NCBI GenBank assembly: GCA_025455245.1
Contig: JALOMX010000155.1
Span: 1-5,794, forward strand
Reading direction: 5' to 3'
Length of the DNA stretch: 5,794 nt
Origin: Chitinophagaceae bacterium
GTDB taxonomy: Bacteria > Bacteroidota > Bacteroidia > Chitinophagales > Chitinophagaceae
Shown: in pieces, positions 1 to 5,794 of the stretch
Numbering within the stretch: the stretch's first letter is position 1
Layout of the letters: every line of letters starts with the position of its first letter
Made by a program: the position numbers and the translations under genes
The notes under the pieces: generated by a model
Database searches by the model: none
Told to the model about the DNA's origin: nothing
What the model saw: only the letters and a program-made list of their open reading frames with translations

Positions 1-2223
1 TGATTCAAGCCATTTATTCATGGCATACCATGAAACCGGGGCGGCAATAACAAATGAAATAAATACAAGCTTAAGGAAATCAATAGACAAAAAATAAGTA
101 ATCGCTGCCACAGAAGCACCCAGCACTTTTCGTATGCCAATCTCCTTGGTTTTGACCTCGGCCATATAGCTTGCAAGTCCAAAAAGACCAAGACAGGAAA
201 TGATGATGGCCAACGAAGCAAATAAAGTTGCAAGCGTTTCTGTGCGCTTTTCATCTTCAAATTTCCTTGCATACTGCTCATCCACAAATGCATAATTAAA
301 AGGAAATTCAGGATTGTATTTCTTGAATATTTTTTCCATGGCCGCAAGGTTATCCTTTACACTGCGTTTGTTATTCAGTTTAATGGTAATCACATTAAAC
401 CATCCTTTTGCCCCCTCAATCACCATGGGCGTGATCTTATAAAAAGGTGAACGGACAACAAAATCTTCCACCACTCCAATTACTTTCCATTCCTCATCGC
501 CATCACGCAAAATCTGTCCCAAAGGCTCTTTAAAATTCATCAGCTTCAGGGCTGTTTCATTAAGAATTACGCCGCTGGAATCGCCCGGAAATTTGGAAAG
601 ATCAAAATCACGGCCCTTTATGAGTTTTAATCCGGCAGTCTTTACAATTCCATCATCCACATAAAACCTGTCCACCAAAGTTTTATCATCGGCGGGTTTT
701 CCCTGCCATTCAATTCCCCATGTGTTCGTCCAGTTCTCTGTAATCGGCGAATTGGTTTTGGTAATTGAAACCGCTGTGCCGGATGAAAGAAGCTCATTCT
801 TAATCAGCATGTAATTCTTCTCTGCATCACCCTCCATATAGGAATACACGAGATCTGATTTGTCATAGCCGCTATTTCGGTTCTGCGCGTTCCGGATCTG
901 CTGCCTTACAATAATGGTGGAAATGATAAGTATGATGGCAAAAGAAAATTGTAACACCACCAGTATCTTTCGGGGAGTAACGATCGCATTAAATTTTTTG
1001 AATGTCCCCTTCAATACAAAAACCGGCTTGAAAGAAGATAAATAAAACGCCGGATAGAACCCTGCAAACAGACCGGTAACGAGGATAATCCCCAATGCTC
1101 CCAACCAATAGAATGGATTTCCGGCATCTATTGTTAGTTTTACTTTAACCAATTCATTAAACCATGGTAGTACCAGGTAAATAATGATAACACCGAAAAC
1201 AAAAGAAATAAAAGAAATCAAAATGGATTCCCCAAGAAACTGTGAGATAAGAGAAGAACGTCCGGCACCAATGGTTTTTCTGATCCCAACTTCCTTTGCC
1301 CTTTTTTCACTGCGGGCTGTACTAAGGTTCATGAAATTGATACAGGCAATAACCAGCACGAACACAGCTATTAAAGAGAACATACGGATAATCTCAATCC
1401 TGCCACCCGATTCAATACCTTGTTCAAACCTTGCATATAAATGCGATCGTTTGAATGGGTAAAGAAAGGTCTCCATTTCAGGAGAATCACTGTCATACTT
1501 TTTCCGGAGGTTTTTAATTTTCTTGTTAAAGGGATTGATTTCTGACCCGGACTTAAGGAGAACAAATGTTCGGGTTGAATTATTTCCCCAGTAATTATCA
1601 TCCATCCCGGTCTGCCTGGCAAAAGCCCAGGGAACAAGAAATTTGAAATTAAACTGTGAATTGGCGGGCAAATCTTTCAAAACACCTGATACCATAAAAT
1701 TGTATTGATTATTGATCAATACCGTTTTTCCGACCGGTGCCTCATTGCCGAATATTTCCCTGGCAAGGCCTTCAGTTAGAACAATACTATTTGTACCCAT
1801 TAATGCCTGGTCCGGTTGCCCGGATAAAAGCGGAAATGAAAAAATCTGTAAAAAGGTAGAATCAACAATGTTGCCCGGAGCTTTAATTCGCTTATCACCA
1901 TATGAGAATAAAGCATCGCTTCCCCAATTGAAACGCGCGGTTGTTTCTACCTCGGGGTAATCCTGCTGAATAGCACTTGCCATTACCTTCGGTGTAGTAT
2001 TCCATACTGATTTTTCGCCTTTGGAATTTACATCGAGGTTATATGCTTCATAAATGCGGTCAATTTTTTCATGAAACTTATCGAACCTTAATTCATAGTC
2101 AATCCATAAAAGAATAATGGCAGTGGCGGCAATGCCGGTTGCCAGACCGAGGATATTTAGGGTAGAAAACCCCTTGTTACTGATAATGTTTCGCCAGGCG
2201 AGTTTTAAATAGTTACGGAACAT
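1..2223 (-). CDS. ABC transporter permease, MacB/FtsX type with two FtsX domains (C-terminus cut by window edge)
   Basis: This is the membrane component of an ABC exporter of the MacB/LolCDE/FtsX superfamily. I checked all 741 codons and found no stop. The start is the ATG at 2223, 46 nt after the ATPase stop; no Shine-Dalgarno is visible. The N-terminus resembles other Bacteroidota members (MFRNYLKLAWRNI), with membrane segment 1 at about residues 21-42, followed by the family-typical YELRFDKFH (43-51). A large periplasmic MacB-type domain spans about 52-275. FtsX domain 1 has helices at about 281-301, 333-353 and 372-393, with the cytoplasmic coupling sequence KEVGIRKTIGAG at 310-321. Helix 5 is at about 420-439, followed by a second periplasmic domain (about 440-660). 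FtsX domain 2 begins with a helix at about 667-687, then KEIGIRKVLGAS (693-704) and a helix at about 712-734. The repeated E(V/I)GIRK motif shows the internal duplication. Relatives are roughly 790-800 aa, so the last helix and about 50-60 residues should lie beyond base 1. The substrate cannot be read from sequence. Confidence 0.95.
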   Translation of the reverse strand, partial: MFRNYLKLAWRNIISNKGFSTLNILGLATGIAATAIILLWIDYELRFDKFHEKIDRIYEAYNLDVNSKGEKSVWNTTPKVMASAIQQDYPEVETTARFNWGSDALFSYGDKRIKAPGNIVDSTFLQIFSFPLLSGQPDQALMGTNSIVLTEGLAREIFGNEAPVGKTVLINNQYNFMVSGVLKDLPANSQFNFKFLVPWAFARQTGMDDNYWGNNSTRTFVLLKSGSEINPFNKKIKNLRKKYDSDSPEMETFLYPFKRSHLYARFEQGIESGGRIEIIRMFSLIAVFVLVIACINFMNLSTARSEKRAKEVGIRKTIGAGRSSLISQFLGESILISFISFVFGVIIIYLVLPWFNELVKVKLTIDAGNPFYWLGALGIILVTGLFAGFYPAFYLSSFKPVFVLKGTFKKFNAIVTPRKILVVLQFSFAIILIISTIIVRQQIRNAQNRNSGYDKSDLVYSYMEGDAEKNYMLIKNELLSSGTAVSITKTNSPITENWTNTWGIEWQGKPADDKTLVDRFYVDDGIVKTAGLKLIKGRDFDLSKFPGDSSGVILNETALKLMNFKEPLGQILRDGDEEWKVIGVVEDFVVRSPFYKITPMVIEGAKGWFNVITIKLNNKRSVKDNLAAMEKIFKKYNPEFPFNYAFVDEQYARKFEDEKRTETLATLFASLAIIISCLGLFGLASYMAEVKTKEIGIRKVLGASVAAITYFLSIDFLKLVFISFVIAAPVSWYAMNKWLES

Positions 2224-2269
2224 GTGTGGCTGAAGTTGAGTGATGAATTACGGATTTTAACGACATAAT

Positions 2270-2947
2270 CTACACCAGTATATTTTCTGTAACTGTTTGC
2301 CCGTCGAGCATACGGATGATACGGTGACTATACCGTGCATCATGATCGCTGTGTGTAACCATGATAATGGTAGTACCCTGATCATTAAGGTCGGTGAGAA
2401 GCTGCATTACTTCATTACCATTGCTACTGTCGAGGTTTCCGGTTGGTTCATCTGCCAAAATAAGTTTTGGCTTATTGACAACAGCACGGGCAACGGCCAC
2501 CCTTTGCTGTTGCCCGCCACTTAACTGTTGTGGAAAATGATTACGTCTGTGCATGATCTGCATTTTATCCAGCACTTCCTCTACCCGCCTTTTCCGTTCG
2601 GCAGAAGCCACCTTACAATAAATAAGCGGAAGCTCTACATTTTCAAAAACAGTCAACTCATCGATCAGATTAAAACTCTGAAATACAAAACCAATATTAT
2701 GTTTACGCAATTCAGCACGCTTGCGTTCATTAAACCCAGAAACTTCAATTCCATTAAACAAAAAACTTCCGCCGTCAGGGTCATCAAGCAAACCAATTAT
2801 ATTCAACAATGTTGATTTTCCACATCCGCTGGGACCCATAACTGCAACAAATTCACCAGGGGTCACTTCAAGAGAAATTTTATTGAGTGCTACAGTTTCT
2901 ACTTCTTCAGTGCGATAGTATTTTTCGAGGTTCTTTATTTTAATCAT
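2270..2947 (-). CDS. ABC transporter ATP-binding protein, LolD/MacB family
   Basis: This is the cytoplasmic ATPase that powers the adjacent permease. The 225-aa length is normal for the LolD/FtsE/MacB-NBD family. All catalytic motifs are intact: Walker [10 protein letters not shown] (38-46), Q-loop Gln90 in FVFQSFNL, signature LSGGQ (142-146), Walker B LILADEP with catalytic Glu167, D-loop NLDS (171-174) and H-loop His199 in MVTHS. The [13 protein letters not shown] segment and the [17 protein letters not shown] stretch are typical of the LolD/MacB branch rather than of importer ATPases. The start is the ATG at 2947 and the stop is TAG. The gene lies 71 nt downstream of the small membrane-protein gene and 46 nt upstream of the permease, in the same direction. 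Unlike enterobacterial MacB, the ATPase is not fused to the membrane domain. A homodimer serving one double-FtsX permease is the likely stoichiometry (inference). Confidence 0.97.
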   Translation of the reverse strand: MIKIKNLEKYYRTEEVETVALNKISLEVTPGEFVAVMGPSGCGKSTLLNIIGLLDDPDGGSFLFNGIEVSGFNERKRAELRKHNIGFVFQSFNLIDELTVFENVELPLIYCKVASAERKRRVEEVLDKMQIMHRRNHFPQQLSGGQQQRVAVARAVVNKPKLILADEPTGNLDSSNGNEVMQLLTDLNDQGTTIIMVTHSDHDARYSHRIIRMLDGQTVTENILV

Positions 2948-3018
2948 TGTTTAAAATCTTTGATAATTATAAATATAGTGGCTTGTTCAAAATGCGGATA
3001 TACCTCCGGGAAAATAGA

Positions 3019-3237
3019 TTATTTCTTCATGGAAGTAATTACATATTTCAATCCGGCCTGAAGCGGCTGCCATGAAATAACAGATTGGCGAATACCCTTT
3101 TTACAAAACTGCCGTTCGTAACCTGAAGGCAATACAGACCACATAATGAGGGTAAAAACAAGCGGAACCGCTATCAATAGAACCATTACCCTTTTGGCTG
3201 TTCGGGATGATGACGGATTGTTGTGTGCAGACTTCAT
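3019..3237 (-). CDS. Small single-span membrane protein, function unknown
   Basis: I do not recognise this 72-residue protein. Its N-terminus is polar and basic (MKSAHNNPSSSRTAKR), followed by one strong hydrophobic helix at about residues 17-37 (VMVLLIAVPLVFTLIMW). A short basic, amphipathic tail of about 35 residues ends in KK, with one Cys at residue 45. By the positive-inside rule the N-terminus would be cytoplasmic. The start codon is only 7 nt after the adaptor stop, and the gene fills most of the otherwise empty space between adaptor and ATPase, which favours a real, co-transcribed gene. It has no lipobox and no cleavable-signal features I would trust. It could be a small accessory subunit of the exporter or a regulator of it. 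It could also be a spurious open frame, since at this length the open frame alone is weak evidence. Confidence 0.55.
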   Translation of the reverse strand: MKSAHNNPSSSRTAKRVMVLLIAVPLVFTLIMWSVLPSGYERQFCKKGIRQSVISWQPLQAGLKYVITSMKK

Positions 3238-3244
3238 AAGATTT

Positions 3245-4495
3245 TTATTTTAATATAATTTCACTCATATTACCATAAGTTTCATAACTATTGATAATTA
3301 CCTTATCTCCGGGCTTCAACCCCTCTAAAACTTCATAATATTCCGGATTCTGACGCCCAATGGTAATATCAGACTTAAAGGCGATTGTGCCGGCTTCATT
3401 TAATTTAAATATCCAGTTGCCGCCGGTTTGCTGAAAGAAGCCTCCTTTCGGCAATAGCAATGCAGAGGTTTCATCACTGAGCGCCAGCCTGATCTGCAAG
3501 GTTTGTCCGCGACGTATGCCTTCAGGTGCAACATCCAGAAATTCCATATCCACCTGAAAACGGCCATTGGTTACCTGTGTGTACACTTTGCGGATACGGA
3601 GCCTGTAGTTTTTTCCTGCAAAAGAAAACTCCCCTTCAAGCCCGGTAAATATGCGGCTGATATAATGCTCATCTATATCTACACGAACTTTAAAAGCGGT
3701 GGTCACATCAACCTGTCCAAGCCTTTGGCCTTTGTTGATGTTTTGTCCGATTTCTGCGTCAAGGCTTGTCAGTTGCCCGTCAATAGGTGCCCTTACTACC
3801 AGGTCGCCAACCTTCCGTCGCATCAGTGAGAGTGTGTTTTGCATGCGGGCAAGTGATTCTTTGTCCTGTGTGGTCATGAGATTTACGGCGGCGGCATCTT
3901 CCTTCAAAATGTCTTCGGTCAATTTTTTACGGCGTACCTGATAGTTGTAGGCAATTTCACTTTGTTTTAATTCCTGTTCGGCAATCACTTTATCCCGGTA
4001 TAGGGTTTTGTTGAGTGTGTACACCCGCTCGGCTTCCGCAAGGGCATTATCTACATCTGCCATTTGGTTCAGTTGCCTGATGGTGTTTTGTGTGGCGTTG
4101 TTCTTTGATATGTTCATTTGTGTGAGTACGTTAAATACTGAAGTTTCCTGTGTAGCAAGGCTTAACTCAAGGTCAGAATTACTAAGCCTTAATATGGCTT
4201 CGCCCTTTTTCATCATAGCCCCGTCTTCCACAAATTTTTCTTCAACCCTTCCGCCTTCCAGTGCATCAAGGTAGATGGTGGTTGCCGGAAGCACGATTCC
4301 GTTAACCGGTATCAGTTCGCGAAAAGAACCTTCTTTTATTTCACCGATCATTACGCGTTCAGCATCAACATTCAACCTGTTGCCCCCTCTGCCTGTAAGG
4401 ATAGCCGCTACAATAATTGCGGTTATACCTAAAGCCCCTGCGATGATGAGGATCCGCTTGATAGTCCATGTTTTCTTTTCAATTACCCTATCCAT
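3245..4495 (-). CDS. Efflux periplasmic adaptor (membrane-fusion protein), MacA/HlyD family
   Basis: This inner-membrane-anchored adaptor would link the ABC permease to an outer-membrane TolC-type channel. I place the start at the ATG at 4495, giving 416 aa and the N-terminus MDRVIEKKTWTIKR, as in Bacteroidota relatives I recall. An in-frame extension of 20 codons exists to 4555, but its first codon is TTG, its sequence is not family-like, and it would run through the candidate promoter. In the 416-aa numbering, the signal-anchor helix is at about 14-34. The first half of the lipoyl domain is at about 66-105 (GGRVEEKFVEDGAMMKKGEAILRL). A long alpha-helical hairpin covers about 108-228, rich in Gln, Asn and Lys. 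The second lipoyl half is at about 234-262 (VRAPIDGQL, with GQNINKGQRLG). A beta-barrel spans about 265-340, and a membrane-proximal C-terminal domain includes EVLEGLKPGDKVI (388-400). It is the first gene of the minus-strand operon. The export substrate is unknown. Confidence 0.93.
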   Translation of the reverse strand: MDRVIEKKTWTIKRILIIAGALGITAIIVAAILTGRGGNRLNVDAERVMIGEIKEGSFRELIPVNGIVLPATTIYLDALEGGRVEEKFVEDGAMMKKGEAILRLSNSDLELSLATQETSVFNVLTQMNISKNNATQNTIRQLNQMADVDNALAEAERVYTLNKTLYRDKVIAEQELKQSEIAYNYQVRRKKLTEDILKEDAAAVNLMTTQDKESLARMQNTLSLMRRKVGDLVVRAPIDGQLTSLDAEIGQNINKGQRLGQVDVTTAFKVRVDIDEHYISRIFTGLEGEFSFAGKNYRLRIRKVYTQVTNGRFQVDMEFLDVAPEGIRRGQTLQIRLALSDETSALLLPKGGFFQQTGGNWIFKLNEAGTIAFKSDITIGRQNPEYYEVLEGLKPGDKVIINSYETYGNMSEIILK

Positions 4496-4530
4496 ATCAG
4501 CTGTTCGCTTTTGTTTTTCTATAATAACTC

Positions 4531-4546
4531 TCTCAAAACCGTGCCA
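4531..4546 (-). promoter_or_regulatory. Candidate sigma-54-like promoter for the efflux operon
   Basis: Read on the minus strand the sequence is TGGCACGGTTTTGAGA. The first seven bases match the sigma-54 -24 consensus TGGCACG exactly. The -12 half is poor: the invariant GC expected ten bases after GG is AG here, with a TTG one base early. The position suits the ATG at 4495, giving a leader of roughly 25 nt. The divergent gene encodes a sigma-54 activator, which makes the site plausible in context. It remains a candidate because the -12 element is degenerate. Confidence 0.35.
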
Positions 4547-4592
4547 AAATTTCAACTAATTGAATATCAATACTTTTATTTTTTACCCATAA

Positions 4593-4656
4593 AAAAAAGT
4601 GTTCGGTTTTGATACAGTTTGTGTACGGTGGTGTAACACCTCCCGAACACTTTTTT
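4593..4656. repeat. Perfect 14-bp inverted repeat with A/T-tract ends in the divergent intergenic region
   Basis: The left arm AAAAAAGTGTTCGG (4593-4606) is exactly complementary to the right arm CCGAACACTTTTTT (4643-4656), with a 36-nt spacer. In RNA from either strand it would form a GC-containing stem ending in a U-tract, so it resembles a bidirectional intrinsic terminator. However, both flanking genes point away from it, so there is no obvious transcript to end. A long-loop terminator for a small or antisense RNA, a cruciform or protein-binding site, or a dispersed genomic repeat are all possible. The base pairing is certain; its role is not. Confidence 0.7.
4599..4650. promoter_or_regulatory. 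Candidate operator/enhancer array: three GTGTWCGG octamers at 22-bp period plus a palindrome
   Basis: GTGTTCGG lies at 4599-4606, GTGTACGG at 4621-4628, and GTGTTCGG on the opposite strand at 4650-4643. The steps between them are exactly 22 bp, close to two helical turns. Between the second and third copies lies the 11-bp palindrome GGTGTAACACC (4630-4640, centre 4635). NtrC-type activators bind dyad sites upstream of sigma-54 promoters. The array is about 55-105 bp upstream of the candidate -24 element at 4544-4545, a usual distance for such enhancers. That the neighbouring regulator binds here is inference. Confidence 0.4.
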
Positions 4657-4678
4657 ACCATTTAACCATTAGCCCGCT

Positions 4679-4706
4679 TTTGTTCATAAAAATTGCGCTA
4701 ATCTTG
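4679..4706 (+). promoter_or_regulatory. Weak candidate housekeeping promoter for the response regulator gene
   Basis: TTTG at 4679-4682 and TAATCTTG at 4699-4706 resemble the Bacteroidota -33 (TTTG) and -7 (TAnnTTTG) elements, with one mismatch in the -7. The 16-nt spacer is shorter than the usual 17-23. Transcription would begin near 4712, about 15 nt before the ATG at 4728. This is the best match I see between the inverted repeat and the start codon, but such short AT-rich motifs arise easily by chance. Confidence 0.25.
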
Positions 4707-4727
4707 TTGGCAAAATTTTCCCGGCTC

Positions 4728-5794
4728 ATGAAGCATGCATCCATATTAGTTGTAGATGATGACCCTGATGTATTGACTGCGGTACGGTTATTGCTGAAAA
4801 CCGAGGTAAAGGAGGTGGTTACAGAAAAAAATCCTGAGCAAATAAAACACCATCTGAGCCAAAAGGATTTCGACCTCGTGATGCTCGATATGAATTTTGC
4901 AAGCCCCGTCCACACCGGAAATGAAGGCTTGTTTTGGCTTAGAAAAATACAGGAATTCAAACCGGGAATGCCTGTAATAATGATAACAGCCTATGGGGCC
5001 ATTGATCTTGCAGTTACTTCTCTGAAAGAAGGGGCAAGCGATTTTGTCATTAAACCATGGCATAATGAAAAGCTTCTATCCTCTATCCGGGAAGCCCTGA
5101 TCAGGAAAAAAGACGCACCCAAACATGCTTCTGTAAGCATTTCCGGTACCATGCTGCTGGGGGATAGTCCAGAAATGCAGCAGGTATTTACCAAACTGCA
5201 AAAGGTAGCGCCTACCGATGCCAACATACTGGTATTGGGAGAAAACGGCACCGGTAAAGACCTGATTGCAAAAGCCCTGCACGAAAATTCGTTACGTTCT
5301 TCCGGGCCTTTTGTAAAAGTGGATATGGGTTCGCTAACAGAAAGCCTTTTCGAAAGTGAATTATTCGGGCACAAACGAGGCGCTTTTACCGATGCACGCG
5401 AAGATCGCATGGGACTTTTTGAGTCGGCTAACGGTGGCACCTTATTTCTGGATGAAATCGGGAATATTACTTTACAACAACAAGCCAAGCTTTTATCCGT
5501 ATTGCAAAACCGGCAGGTGGTAAGGCTTGGTACCAATATGCCCATTCCGATTGACATCCGGCTGATCTGCGCAACAAATGTTCCTATGTCGGAACTTGCC
5601 AATGAAAATAAATTCCGTAAAGACCTCATATACCGGATCAATACAGTGGAACTGCAACTGCCGCCTTTACGCAGGCGAAAATCCGATATTCCGCTTCTTT
5701 CCGAATATTTTATGAAGCAGTATGCCAACAAGTACATGAAACCATCTTTAAAACTATCGGAAGATGCATTGGAAAAGCTTAGTGATTATCATTT
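4728..5794 (+). CDS. Sigma-54-dependent response regulator, NtrC family (C-terminus cut by window edge)
   Basis: This two-component activator has a receiver domain joined to a sigma-54-interacting AAA+ ATPase. The window shows 355 full codons from the ATG at 4728 (MKHASILVVDDDPDV). Receiver residues are complete: acidic pocket Asp11/Asp12, phospho-acceptor Asp54, Thr87 and Lys109 followed by Pro110. After Asp54 there is a longer loop (MNFASPVHTGNEGLFWL), as in a Bacteroidota subfamily I recall. The AAA+ domain begins near residue 150. It has Walker A GENGTGKD (171-178), the sigma-54 contact loop GAFTDA (218-223; usual GAFTGA), Walker B TLFLDE (238-243), a sensor I region ending in ATN (282-284), arginine-finger candidates Arg297 and Arg303, and PPLRRRKSDIP near 312-322. 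A Fis-type helix-turn-helix domain of about 90-100 further residues is expected beyond the window. It is transcribed divergently from the efflux operon and is its likely regulator; a partner histidine kinase is expected downstream (inference). Confidence 0.95.
   Translation, partial: MKHASILVVDDDPDVLTAVRLLLKTEVKEVVTEKNPEQIKHHLSQKDFDLVMLDMNFASPVHTGNEGLFWLRKIQEFKPGMPVIMITAYGAIDLAVTSLKEGASDFVIKPWHNEKLLSSIREALIRKKDAPKHASVSISGTMLLGDSPEMQQVFTKLQKVAPTDANILVLGENGTGKDLIAKALHENSLRSSGPFVKVDMGSLTESLFESELFGHKRGAFTDAREDRMGLFESANGGTLFLDEIGNITLQQQAKLLSVLQNRQVVRLGTNMPIPIDIRLICATNVPMSELANENKFRKDLIYRINTVELQLPPLRRRKSDIPLLSEYFMKQYANKYMKPSLKLSEDALEKLSDYH

Noticed and set aside
1371..1637. Possible frameshift or nested gene within the permease, suggested by alternative open frames at 1371-1637 and 18-347 on the same strand
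   Set aside because: The permease frame is open from 2223 to base 1 with family-typical sequence throughout; the other frames give no recognisable protein.
2984..3007. GG-N10-GC on the minus strand ahead of the ATPase gene, as an internal sigma-54 promoter
   Set aside because: Only the GG and GCA positions match; the rest of the -24 and -12 consensus is absent, so chance is a sufficient explanation.
2948..3018. AT-rich 71-nt spacer before the ATPase as an internal promoter or terminator
   Set aside because: I see no good -7/-33 pair, no stable hairpin (only a 4-bp CGGA/TCCG stem) and no T-tract, so there is nothing to support a call.
4709..4722. Near-palindrome around AAAATTTT just before the regulator ATG, as an autoregulatory operator
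   Set aside because: The core is simple A/T and the flanks pair only partly, which is too weak to separate from background in an AT-rich intergenic region.
4707..4723. TGGCA-like sequence just before the regulator start, as a sigma-54 promoter
   Set aside because: The -12 half is CC instead of GC at the right spacing, and transcription would begin at or after the ATG at 4728.
4991..5737. Long minus-strand open frame (248 codons) antisense to the response regulator
   Set aside because: It lies wholly opposite a well-supported NtrC-family gene with intact motifs. Its translation is rich in Ser, Arg and Leu with no domain I recognise, so it is best explained as a shadow of the coding strand.

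Overview
The window looks like part of a Bacteroidota chromosome, probably close to Chitinophagales/Sphingobacteriales. This rests on low-to-moderate GC, the absence of Shine-Dalgarno sequences before the genes, a lone permease with two FtsX domains of the type common in that phylum, and an NtrC-family regulator of a recognisable Bacteroidota subtype. The placement is inferred from gene content and style; no marker gene is present.

Layout. Positions 1-4495 hold a minus-strand gene cluster, read from right to left. It contains a MacA/HlyD-like membrane-fusion (periplasmic adaptor) protein (4495-3245), a 72-aa single-span membrane protein of unknown function (3237-3019), a LolD/MacB-type ABC ATPase (2947-2270), and a large FtsX/MacB-type permease (2223 to beyond base 1, 741 codons visible, C-terminus cut off). 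Gaps are 7, 71 and 46 nt, so the four are probably co-transcribed. Positions 4728-5794 hold the 5' part of a divergent plus-strand gene for a sigma-54-dependent response regulator (receiver plus AAA+ domain; the DNA-binding domain lies outside the window).

The 232-nt divergent region (4496-4727) is the most structured non-coding part. It carries a perfect 14-bp inverted repeat with A-tract/T-tract ends, three GTGTWCGG octamers at an exact 22-bp period (the third inverted), an 11-bp palindrome, and a TGGCACGG sequence that matches a sigma-54 -24 box. The last lies about 36-51 nt ahead of the preferred adaptor start, but its -12 half is degenerate.

How it may work (inference). The ATPase and the double-FtsX permease would form a tripartite efflux or lipoprotein/peptide export pump with the adaptor. 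The divergent regulator, probably paired with a histidine kinase encoded further right, would bind the repeats and drive the pump operon from a sigma-54 promoter. The pieces fit a known kind of Bacteroidota locus. The less described parts are the small membrane protein and the precise operator architecture. I see no RNA genes, CRISPR arrays, insertion sequences or broken genes.
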